In this document: piece after piece, positions 6,626-12,042 of the stretch | How the letters are laid out: every line of letters starts with the position of its first letter | Numbering within the stretch: the first letter of the stretch is position 1 | From: a virus | Virus record (IMG/VR): IMGVR_UViG_3300037487_001246 | Location: 1-30,856 of that record | DNA length: 30,856 nt | Strand: one strand, 5' to 3' | The notes under the pieces: model-generated | The model's database searches: none | What the model saw: the letters and a program-made list of their open reading frames with translations, nothing else | Told to the model about the DNA's origin: nothing | Program-made: the position numbers and the translations under genes

Positions 6626-6840
6626 CAGATGACCTTCCCTTCTGGGTACTTCGTCGCCTGCGGAACATACTCAACAGGCGCAACTCGTCCGCAAGCCATG
6701 CATTTGATTTGTGGAATGACTCGTTCGTGGAAGTTTGCGTCGTCGTATCCGCTGCGCTTCACTTTGTCGCCGCAATGCTCACAAACAAACATCGCCGTAA
6801 AGTCTCTTCGGTGCTGGCTGATCATGGATTCGATCTTCAT
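6625..6840 (-). CDS. Small zinc-ribbon protein
   Basis: A 71-aa protein with two CxxC knuckles, CEHC at about 20-23 and CMAC at about 47-50, spaced as in a zinc ribbon. Such proteins bind nucleic acid or partner proteins; the target is unknown. The gene is not coupled to the upstream winged-helix gene and is preceded by the shared hairpin leader (6841-6869). Confidence 0.75.
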   Translation of the reverse strand: MKIESMISQHRRDFTAMFVCEHCGDKVKRSGYDDANFHERVIPQIKCMACGRVAPVEYVPQATKYPEGKVI

Positions 6841-6869
6841 CTCGTCTCGATTCTGCGGCTCATGCCGCG
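6841..6869 (-). promoter_or_regulatory. Hairpin leader element, copy E
   Basis: In the RNA sense this is a GCGGC-ATGA-GCCGC hairpin (6855-6868) followed after 14 bases (AGAATCGAGACGAG) by the start codon of the zinc-ribbon gene at 6840. The same hairpin-plus-AGAATCGAGAC design precedes four other genes. Only a GAG core is present as ribosome-binding sequence. Confidence 0.7.
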
Positions 6870-7250
6870 TTAGGTTGCTTCCCAGACGCGAGCGTTCCGT
6901 CCGCTGCGCGTCTTTCGTTTCGTTGTCGCGATCACCGCGCCCGAGTTCATCAAGCCATTGATGGCGGCGCTCGCCGATTGATGCGTGAGTTCAAGCGCGA
7001 TCTCGACCTCATCGCAGGTCGATGGAGTCGCGCGAATGTGCGCGAGGATTCGCGCAGGCTGATCACCGAGACGCTGCGCGTACGCTTCGTCCTGCGTTGC
7101 CCAGCGCGTCTCCTGGTGTCGCGTGGATCTTGGAGGATCGACCGTTGCGAAGCGCGCGTTGGTCGGCGCTGGCGGCTGCGTTGGGAGATTTGCTGCGAAG
7201 AGCGGCGAGACGCTCCAGTCGGTTCGCGTCGCGTAGTTTTTGTCGCTCAT
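6870..7250 (-). CDS. Winged-helix DNA-binding protein
   Basis: A 126-aa protein. Residues about 65-126 look like a winged helix: ARILAHIRATPSTCDEVEIA, then SASAAINGLMNSGAVIATTK, then the basic wing KRKTRSGRNARVW. This matches small phage and MarR-like wHTH proteins that sense or regulate by DNA binding. The first 60 residues are Pro-, Thr- and Ala-rich and probably disordered. The only sensible start, at 7250, lies 188 bases inside the upstream coiled-coil gene, so the disordered N-terminal region is encoded in two frames. The Shine-Dalgarno is weak. Confidence 0.65.
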   Translation of the reverse strand: MSDKNYATRTDWSVSPLFAANLPTQPPAPTNARFATVDPPRSTRHQETRWATQDEAYAQRLGDQPARILAHIRATPSTCDEVEIALELTHQSASAAINGLMNSGAVIATTKRKTRSGRNARVWEAT

Positions 7251-7644
7251 GCAATGCCTGCTTCATTTGTTGTGCGGCGAGTTTGTCCGCTCTAGTTTTT
7301 TGAGATGCTTCGCGGTTCTTGTTTTCGAGGCTGCGGAGTTTGCTCGTCACGCGATCGAGGCGCGCTTCAAGCGCGTTGAGTTGCACTAAGTGCGCGTCAA
7401 CTAGATCGCGCCATCCGTTCGGCTTGCAGTATGTTTCAGTCGTCAAGCCGTATTGCGCAAGCGCTTTCAGTACATCGCGCATCGCAACTTCGAGTTGTAT
7501 ATTCCGCTCTTCCGCGAGCCGCAGGTTTTCTCGCGTTGAGCGCAGGTCGATCACATCGAACTTGCGCCTTTCGTTCTCCACCAACGGCGCGAAAGACCGC
7601 GCGAAGGCGGCTTCTTGTTCGAGTCGTGTTTCGTTGTCGCTCAT
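7063..7644 (-). CDS. Coiled-coil protein, unknown
   Basis: A 193-aa charged helical protein. Residues about 20-150 have heptad-like spacing, with a non-coiled insert (QYGLTTETYCKPNGWRDLV) at about 64-82. The basic, low-complexity last 60 residues overlap the winged-helix gene, and it is unclear which frame is constrained there. The start at 7644 overlaps the stop of the CsrA-like gene (ATGA). No known family was recognised. Confidence 0.6.
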   Translation of the reverse strand: MSDNETRLEQEAAFARSFAPLVENERRKFDVIDLRSTRENLRLAEERNIQLEVAMRDVLKALAQYGLTTETYCKPNGWRDLVDAHLVQLNALEARLDRVTSKLRSLENKNREASQKTRADKLAAQQMKQALHERQKLRDANRLERLAALRSKSPNAAASADQRALRNGRSSKIHATPGDALGNAGRSVRAASR

Positions 7645-7838
7645 TCTGCGCGCTCCTCTATGGCTTGCGCGACGGCGCGCGTGATGCGAACCGACTGGTC
7701 AAAACAAAACGCGACCTTGATCTTTGCGTCGTTCGGAATGCGCTTGATCGTGACCGTTCCGATTTCAACGCCGCCGATGGCGAGCGTGATTTCGTCGTCC
7801 TCGCGCATATTGCGCAGTATGCATCCGCGTTTTTTCAT
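7641..7838 (-). CDS. csrA-like: CsrA-like RNA-binding regulator
   Basis: A 65-aa protein whose strand pattern fits the CsrA/RsmA family. LAIGGVEIGTVTIKRI aligns with the IG-x-V-x-V-T-V core, and IKVAFCFDQSVRITRA aligns gaplessly with the stretch ending in the conserved VxVxR, keeping the RNA-contacting Arg (R54). CsrA dimers bind GGA motifs, often at Shine-Dalgarno sites, to block or alter translation. The N-terminal LxLxRR segment is only partly kept and the following Glu is replaced, so divergence is clear. A GGAGG lies seven bases before the ATG, and its context CACGGAGG is itself a CsrA-type site, hinting at autoregulation. Length matches the family. Confidence 0.55.
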   Translation of the reverse strand: MKKRGCILRNMREDDEITLAIGGVEIGTVTIKRIPNDAKIKVAFCFDQSVRITRAVAQAIEERAE

Positions 7839-8107
7839 ATCGCCTCCGTGCTGGCTCGGCTCCCAGCGTCGGTCGGCGCGAAGCCGACCGACGCGCTGAG
7901 GAGACGAGCATCCGCATCCTGCGGGTTCAGCGGCTCGGAGTGTAACCGAGTGCGGAACGCGCAAGCGCGGCGAATCCACATAAGCGCGCGCGCTTCGTCG
8001 AGCGTCGTCGGCTCGGTGCGCGCGGCGATCGCGGCGAGACCGTCGCAGACGCGAGAGGATAGATGAGGTCGGCGGTCGGTTCCTGACGCTTTTTCATTCA
8101 TCATCAT
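7835..8107 (-). CDS. Hypothetical protein
   Basis: About 90 aa, beginning at one of three tandem ATGs (8107, 8104, 8101). The central helix (ARALMWIRRACAFRTRL) is amphipathic. No family was recognised. The stop overlaps the start of the CsrA-like gene. Its 3' part contains a perfect 12-bp stem (7866-7894) that would fold just upstream of the CsrA-like start. Confidence 0.55.
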   Translation of the reverse strand: MMMNEKASGTDRRPHLSSRVCDGLAAIAARTEPTTLDEARALMWIRRACAFRTRLHSEPLNPQDADARLLSASVGFAPTDAGSRASTEAI

Positions 8108-8345
8108 AAGTCCCAACCAAAGTCATTCCGTCTGGTAGTTTCGCCTGCGCCGCCGCCGCCAACAAAAGCGCAAGAAATTCGACTCTCTTAGCAAGAAATT
8201 CCAGCCGTTCGAGATCTTCTGTTACTCCTGCTTTTTTTCGCAGCATATTGCTGAATTTCAAAGCGTGCGCCATTCCCAAAATCGCCGCGCAGGTTGGAAC
8301 CGCTTCGGACAGTGGAAGAGAGATAGAGACGATTGGATCTTTCAT
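8094..8345 (-). CDS. Hypothetical protein, paralogue of 8342-8623
   Basis: An 83-aa protein starting at 8345 (MKDPIVSISL), coupled to the gene upstream by a four-base overlap. It shares with its neighbour the N-terminal pattern P-x-VSISL-x-L and a following A-A-I, then a helix ending in LA-x-LLLAA. The C terminus is short and acidic. This looks like a tandem duplication. Function is unknown. Confidence 0.65.
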   Translation of the reverse strand: MKDPIVSISLPLSEAVPTCAAILGMAHALKFSNMLRKKAGVTEDLERLEFLAKRVEFLALLLAAAAQAKLPDGMTLVGTYDDE

Positions 8346-8623
8346 TGCGCGCCCCAAGCCTGCGCTAGCGCGCGCTCGCCTTCGGCGGTCAACACAATCT
8401 CCCCATCGTCGTTCAAATCGCGCTGAGAGGCTGCTAGAAGCAGCGTCGCAAGACGGTCGAGACTGCCTGCGGCTTCGCGCAACTCTTGAAGACCGCCGTA
8501 GCGCCCGAGTTCGGTTCGCTCCTCGATCTGGCGGTCGATCTCCTGCGCTGCGCCGATGGCTGCGCGCGCGGTCGAGATTGCGTCTAAGAGAGAGAGAGAG
8601 ATTGAGACGGTCGGCTGGCTCAT
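8342..8623 (-). CDS. Hypothetical protein, paralogue of 8094-8345
   Basis: A 93-aa protein with the same PTVSISLSLLDAISTARAAI-type N terminus as the next gene downstream, then a central EELGRYGGLQEL-like turn and the shared RLATLLLAASQ helix. It has an extra C-terminal tail (about 75-93). Overlaps of four bases on both sides place it in one translational chain. No known domain was recognised. Confidence 0.65.
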   Translation of the reverse strand: MSQPTVSISLSLLDAISTARAAIGAAQEIDRQIEERTELGRYGGLQELREAAGSLDRLATLLLAASQRDLNDDGEIVLTAEGERALAQAWGAQ

Positions 8624-8907
8624 TGCGCGGCTCCAGTCTGCGCGTCAGCGCCCCAAAGAAACTCGGCTTCCTTTTCTCCGATGCGTCGAGCCGCGACTTG
8701 CTTAGTTTCGCCAATTTCGGTAACGCCGCTAATCCACGAAAAGTTTTTTGAGTGTCGAGAACATCGCCAGCGACGCAGTGACTGCGCCATGCGCTCGGCG
8801 GCGTTGAGACTGCTATGCACTGAAACGATTCGCGCATAGTTGCCGCGCTCAATGCAGACCACTACTGGTTGACGCGATTTGAAATGTTGCGAGATAGGGC
8901 GGCTCAT
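8620..8907 (-). CDS. Hypothetical basic protein
   Basis: A 95-aa protein starting at 8907 (MSRPISQHF). It has a beta-rich start (VVVCIERGNYARIVSV) and a basic middle (SLRRWRCSRHSKNFSW), which could contact nucleic acid. Its C-terminal ending in Ala-Gln resembles that of the downstream gene and of 8904-9131. It is coupled at both ends by four-base overlaps. No family was recognised. Confidence 0.6.
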   Translation of the reverse strand: MSRPISQHFKSRQPVVVCIERGNYARIVSVHSSLNAAERMAQSLRRWRCSRHSKNFSWISGVTEIGETKQVAARRIGEKEAEFLWGADAQTGAAQ

Positions 8908-9131
8908 TGAGCGACTCCGATCTGCGCGTCGCCGCGCGCTTCGAGTACTGGGTTCGCGATGTACGCGATTTCTGCGAGGTCGCACGCGTCGTCCGCGTGA
9001 CCCTCGCATCGTCGCATGGTCTCGATGAGGATGTCGAGAATCGCCATTTTCGACGCGCCGCGCAGCGCGATCCATTCAGGCGAGCCAGCGTAGAGGCTGG
9101 GCTTTTTTTGTTGTCGGGTTGTTCTGCTCAT
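8904..9131 (-). CDS. Hypothetical protein
   Basis: A 75-aa protein. The start at 9131 (MSRTTRQQ) is fixed by the hairpin leader and GAGACACC immediately upstream. A basic N terminus is followed by helices containing MAILDILIETMRRCEG and DLAEIAYIANPVLEAR. Function is unknown; it is the first gene of the overlapping chain 9131-7641. Confidence 0.65.
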   Translation of the reverse strand: MSRTTRQQKKPSLYAGSPEWIALRGASKMAILDILIETMRRCEGHADDACDLAEIAYIANPVLEARGDAQIGVAQ

Positions 9132-9160
9132 GGTGTCTCGATTCTGCGGCATCGTGCCGC
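9132..9160 (-). promoter_or_regulatory. Hairpin leader element, copy D
   Basis: RNA-sense hairpin GCGGCA-CGA-TGCCGC (9146-9160, six perfect pairs), then AGAATCGAGACACC and the ATG of the 75-aa gene. The hairpin and its flanks are almost identical to copy C at 9724-9760. Confidence 0.75.
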
Positions 9161-9219
9161 GTTGGTTCATGCGGAGTGCATGGCGAGAGAGCGCATCGCT
9201 GCGCTCGCTCACCGCAGAC

Positions 9220-9723
9220 TCAAGCGATGGTGTAGCCAGCCATTGTGTATGGCGCCGAGTAGATCGCGCGACCGTCGGCAAGCGATCCGACATAGTCAGT
9301 GTCGTCCGCGAGCGACGCGTCGCAAACGATACAGTCTGGGAGGGAGTCGACCCAATTCGTCCCGTCGCGAGCCGCTTTTTCAAACGCCGAGCGGACTCCA
9401 TCGAGGATCCGCGCGCACTTCGCATCGTCTGCGCTCTCCGCGCGCAACTCCATCCACGCGATGGTCGCGGCGTTCGTCGCCGTGATCTTGCGCGGGAGTT
9501 TGCCGTTGAGGAGTTGGCTCGCCATGCGTCGCGCGCTGTCGCGTCCATGATTCAGCGCAGCGATGGCATGGATGCCAGTCGCTGCGCAGCCATTGACGAC
9601 AAAGTGATACGACGCGAGATCAGTGAGTACCAGCGCCTGTCCCTTGATGGCGATCAATCCGATTTCGCGTGCGTCGATTCGTTCGGCTTGCGTCTTGCAG
9701 TTCGGCGATTTCTTTGCGGTCAT
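9220..9723 (-). CDS. Hypothetical protein
   Basis: A 167-aa protein with no recognised family. It has a short basic N terminus, a beta segment (REIGLIAIKGQALVLTDLAS), a central helical region with AALNHGRDSARRMASQLL and ITATNAATIAWMELR, and an acidic C-terminal part with two Cys (DCIVCD). The start at 9723 directly follows the hairpin leader, after an intergenic region of about 160 bases carrying a possible promoter, so it may begin a transcript. Confidence 0.65.
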   Translation of the reverse strand: MTAKKSPNCKTQAERIDAREIGLIAIKGQALVLTDLASYHFVVNGCAATGIHAIAALNHGRDSARRMASQLLNGKLPRKITATNAATIAWMELRAESADDAKCARILDGVRSAFEKAARDGTNWVDSLPDCIVCDASLADDTDYVGSLADGRAIYSAPYTMAGYTIA

Positions 9724-9760
9724 TTGTCGTCTCGATTTCTGCGGCATCGTGCCGCGTTGG
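9724..9760 (-). promoter_or_regulatory. Hairpin leader element, copy C
   Basis: RNA-sense CCAAC, then the GCGGCA-CGA-TGCCGC hairpin (9741-9755), then AGAAATCGAGACGACAA and the ATG at 9723. It is shared with copy D almost base for base through the hairpin. Confidence 0.75.
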
Positions 9761-9797
9761 TTTCTTGTCTCGCGGAGAGCGTCTCTGCGACGGAAGT

Positions 9798-9825
9798 AGT
9801 ATCGCCTATCCGCGCGGAAAGTCAA
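9798..9825 (-). promoter_or_regulatory. Possible sigma70-type promoter
   Basis: On the minus strand TTGACT (9825-9820) is followed after 16 bases by GATACT (9803-9798), a five-of-six and a four-of-six match to the -35 and -10 consensus. It lies in an AT-richer gap (9724-9885) before the gene at 9220-9723. The rest of this gap shows no gene. Confidence 0.35.
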
Positions 9826-9885
9826 CAGCATATATCGAGATTCCGTGAAATTGTCCGTATTTCTAATACTATCGGACTCTCTTCT

Positions 9886-10458
9886 CTACTTATCCACAAT
9901 CTGTCCACGCTTTGGCGGCGGCGAAACCCTCGACGAGTACCAAACGGAAGCCGAACACTCGATCCCTGCGAGGTCTGTTCGGTTCCTGTTCGTCGCAAGA
10001 TCGCTCACCGCGATCAGGTAGGCTCGGCTCCATTCATCGCGCGAGTCTGGCGCGCGCTCCCAGCCGACGCGATAGAGCGCCGCGAGGATCTCCGCGACCA
10101 ACTGCGGCTCGGCGCGGTCGATCTCCGCTCGTCGCGCCGCCCAGTCTGCGGCGACCGTCGCCGCCTCCACATCGAGCGCGACCGCGCGATCATGCGACGA
10201 CGCGACGCGACGAGCGCTCTGCTCGCGGTCGTCGTTCTCCGTTGTCAATTTGCCGTAAATTTCAAAGTATTTCGCGGGAATGAATCGACCGCGCAGACCG
10301 CCGTACTGGAGCGCGTATTGATCAAGCGCGTTCATGCAGACGCTCAAGCGGAGACCAGCGATGCGCGACTTCGCGAGCGCGAAGATGTCTTCATCCATTT
10401 CGCCGCGAAACAGTTTGCGAACGCGCGCGACGAACTCAGCAAGTTCAGGCGCGTTCAT
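9886..10458 (-). CDS. Hypothetical protein, possible replication accessory
   Basis: A 190-aa protein from the ATG at 10458 (MNAPELAEF), which overlaps the stop of the upstream gene. The N-terminal 75 residues are helical with aromatic residues (VRKLFRGEMDEDIFALAKSR; GRFIPAKYFEIYGK). The middle is Ala- and Arg-rich, and the C-terminal part is mixed. Phage proteins with such a start sometimes lie beside replication genes, but no motif proves a role. The final codons carry a perfect DnaA-box sequence on the opposite strand (9890-9898). Confidence 0.6.
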   Translation of the reverse strand: MNAPELAEFVARVRKLFRGEMDEDIFALAKSRIAGLRLSVCMNALDQYALQYGGLRGRFIPAKYFEIYGKLTTENDDREQSARRVASSHDRAVALDVEAATVAADWAARRAEIDRAEPQLVAEILAALYRVGWERAPDSRDEWSRAYLIAVSDLATNRNRTDLAGIECSASVWYSSRVSPPPKRGQIVDK

Positions 10459-10775
10459 TGCTTCGCCTTCGGTGGATGTTCGCGCGTGAGACGCTGAATC
10501 ATTTCGACATAGCACGCAATGCGTTCGGCTTCATCAATCGCCGCCTGAGCGAATGCCTTGCGCTGTCGCTCTTCCGACTCATCCCAGCGCGCTTGCCTCT
10601 CGGCGGCTTGCCTGAGATACTCCGCGCTCGGCGGCGCTGGCGGCACTGGGTCGAACTCATCGGGCGAGCGCTGGCACGATGTCTCGAACGCGTGCGAGAG
10701 TGCGTAGGTGAGATCGGTCGCGCTGCGTAGCACATCGGTACGCTCGCGCATTCGGTTTTCGGTTTCGTCTTGCAT
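10455..10775 (-). CDS. Hypothetical coiled-coil protein
   Basis: A 106-aa, mostly helical, highly charged protein (RQAERQARWDESEERQRKAF-like segment at about 57-78) with a Pro-rich turn before it. The start at 10775 is chosen because GGAG lies seven to eight bases upstream within the hairpin leader; another in-frame ATG at 10787 sits inside the leader itself. Function is unknown. Confidence 0.6.
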   Translation of the reverse strand: MQDETENRMRERTDVLRSATDLTYALSHAFETSCQRSPDEFDPVPPAPPSAEYLRQAAERQARWDESEERQRKAFAQAAIDEAERIACYVEMIQRLTREHPPKAKQ

Positions 10776-10806
10776 AGGTGTCTCCATGCGCAGCGTCATG
10801 CTGCGC
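10776..10806 (-). promoter_or_regulatory. Hairpin leader element, copy B
   Basis: RNA-sense 19-base hairpin GCGCAGCATGACGCTGCGC (10788-10806, seven pairs), then ATGGAGACACCT and the ATG at 10775. The CATGGAGA segment contains a GGA that would serve both as Shine-Dalgarno and as a CsrA-type site. Confidence 0.65.
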
Positions 10807-10815
10807 GCGGAAATC

Positions 10816-11226
10816 CTAGCAGATCACGCGCACAACTGCATTCGCGTCGGTGTCGGTCGAGATGCCGTCAATCGGGTCGTGCAAGTGCGCGTGTACCGAG
10901 AGTCGAGCGGTCGTTCCCTGCGCGCCCGTGACTTTTAAGTATCGCTTCTTGCCGAGCATCGAAATCTCGAACGCGACCTTCGCGACGGTCGTTGCGTTCG
11001 TCGCCGTCGATGGAGTCCAGTCAGTTCCCGTGACGCAATTTGGAATCGCGCTGAAGGTCGAGTTGTCGTCGCTATGCTCGATCTTCGTGGCGGTCGTCGC
11101 GGTGTGCGTCGTCGATGAGCAGAGCGAGATCGTCGCAAAGCGGAAGCCGAGCGTATCGATGGACGCGGTCACTTGCGTCGCGGACGCGTCGCCGTAAGCG
11201 AAGCCGATGTTCTGGTGTGAGCGCAT
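10816..11226 (-). CDS. Decoration-like beta protein, paralogue of 24258-24686
   Basis: A 136-aa beta-rich protein that shares clear blocks with the protein encoded after the major capsid gene: GTDWTPST at 67-74, a KKRYLKVT segment at 92-100, and PIDGISTDTDA at 118-128. These occur in the same order and spacing. The second copy suggests a capsid-decoration or stabilisation-type fold. It is encoded in the early/accessory region, first after the long leader and TTGACA promoter, so its timing differs from its paralogue. The ATG at 11226 has an AAGGA Shine-Dalgarno. Role is inferred. Confidence 0.7.
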   Translation of the reverse strand: MRSHQNIGFAYGDASATQVTASIDTLGFRFATISLCSSTTHTATTATKIEHSDDNSTFSAIPNCVTGTDWTPSTATNATTVAKVAFEISMLGKKRYLKVTGAQGTTARLSVHAHLHDPIDGISTDTDANAVVRVIC

Positions 11227-11472
11227 TTGATCCTTGCAAGAAAGAGAAGAGAGAGAACGACTAGCAGACTGCTAGAGAATGATCGGCAATCCGAGCAGCC
11301 ACATCTAGTCGCTCTCTCTCTACTCTCTCGCTGGTTCGCGCGATCAATCTATCTCCGCTCATCGATCACGCATCGCAGCGCGGTTCACGCGAGCGATCGA
11401 AACGCAGAGGAGAGAGAGAGATGTATCTAGCGCACCAGGCAATCAGACCGAGATCGATAGGCAAACGCGATA
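11227..11472 (-). promoter_or_regulatory. Structured 5' leader of gene 10816-11226, no clear gene
   Basis: About 245 bases between the predicted transcription start and the start codon. It contains a perfect 15-base dyad CTAGCAG-A-CTGCTAG (11261-11275) and a longer inverted pair CGACTAG (11258-11264) / CTAGTCG (11305-11311), both continued by GA- and CT-rich flanks. The two pairings compete. A 33-codon frame (11362 to 11261) ends within the dyad. This is the layout of an attenuator or regulatory leader, but no known riboswitch was recognised. Confidence 0.4.
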
Positions 11473-11478
11473 AGGGGG

Positions 11479-11508
11479 GTTTTAGGGGGGAAATAGAGAT
11501 TTTGTCAA
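11479..11508 (-). promoter_or_regulatory. Sigma70-type promoter
   Basis: On the minus strand a perfect -35 TTGACA (11508-11503) is followed after 18 bases by TAAAAC (11484-11479), four of six to TATAAT. It faces leftward toward the long run of small genes and lies just after the terminator of the Bet unit. The spacer and downstream flank carry runs of six Cs (six Gs on the plus strand). Confidence 0.5.
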
Positions 11509-11570
11509 GCGGTTTTTCCTATGAAATCTCAAGATAGAGTAAATGGATATGCGCTCGAGCGATGCATACT

Positions 11571-11597
11571 TATGCAGTATGCAGAAAGTTTATGCAG
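11571..11597. repeat. Three TATGCAG repeats (iteron- or operator-like)
   Basis: TATGCAG occurs at 11571-11577, 11578-11584 and 11591-11597. Next to them is a dyad, GCATA-CT-TATGC, overlapping the first repeat. They sit in a non-coding, AT-richer stretch about 60-100 bases upstream of the TTGACA promoter and beside the terminator. They could be binding sites for a regulator or a replication initiator. Confidence 0.45.
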
Positions 11598-11609
11598 GAA
11601 TGCGGCGTA

Positions 11610-11653
11610 TCAGCGCAAAAACGAAACAGCCGCGCGGTTTTGCCGCGCGGCTG
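11610..11653 (-). terminator. Rho-independent terminator after the Bet unit
   Basis: In the RNA sense an 11-bp perfect GC-rich stem (CAGCCGCGCGG / CCGCGCGGCTG, 11653-11627) with a five-base loop is followed by TTTCGTTTTT. It begins 14 bases after the stop of the 124-aa gene and would end the bet transcript before the next promoter. Confidence 0.85.
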
Positions 11654-11667
11654 ATCAACTGGCGAAA

Positions 11668-12042
11668 CTAACTGCGGCTCGCGGCTTGACCGCGCCAGCA
11701 CAAGATCATCCCGACGCTCCGCGCGCAAAGATCGAATCGCAGCGAAGGAGCCACGCACTCCCATCGCAGACGCGCTGCTCGCACACGACGCGCCGAAATC
11801 CCAAGCGTAACGGCGAGCGCGTCTGGGAGCGGTGAGAGATGCCCAGCGCGAAGGTCGTAGCAAAGACCAACGCGCAGGAGACGACGCACCGCCTGCGGCG
11901 TGCGGTCGTCTGTCGCGAGGATCATCGCGCAGCGCAGCACTTCACTCACTTCGTATGGGCGAAAAACGGTCGGGTCTTCGTCCTCGATTCCGATCTGAGA
12001 TCGGATCGACGCAACGCCGACCGAGTCGAGTATGTCACGCAT
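11668..12042 (-). CDS. Hypothetical protein with possible HTH
   Basis: A 124-aa protein whose ATG at 12042 overlaps the end of bet by eight bases, so the two are co-translated. Helix-rich, it contains [20 protein letters not shown] at about 75-94, which reads like a helix-turn-helix with basic recognition residues. It might be a DNA-binding partner of the annealing protein or a regulator. It is the last gene before the intrinsic terminator. Confidence 0.6.
   Translation of the reverse strand: MRDILDSVGVASIRSQIGIEDEDPTVFRPYEVSEVLRCAMILATDDRTPQAVRRLLRVGLCYDLRAGHLSPLPDALAVTLGISARRVRAARLRWECVAPSLRFDLCARSVGMILCWRGQAASRS

Noticed and set aside
7431-8066. 211-codon plus-strand frame
   Set aside because: Antisense to the CsrA-like and neighbouring genes, Arg/Ala/Ser-rich, no start signal.
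9130-10497. 455-codon open frame on the plus strand
   Set aside because: Very Arg-, Ser- and Cys-rich, with no domain, and antisense to several minus-strand genes with good starts and overlaps; a product of GC-rich codon structure.
11627-11653. Hairpin as a plus-strand terminator
   Set aside because: The stem is followed by T residues only on the minus strand, so it was assigned as a minus-strand terminator.
11521-11835. 104-codon plus-strand frame starting near the TATGCAG repeats
   Set aside because: No Shine-Dalgarno, contains the terminator stem, and its second half is antisense to the 124-aa gene with shadow-like composition.
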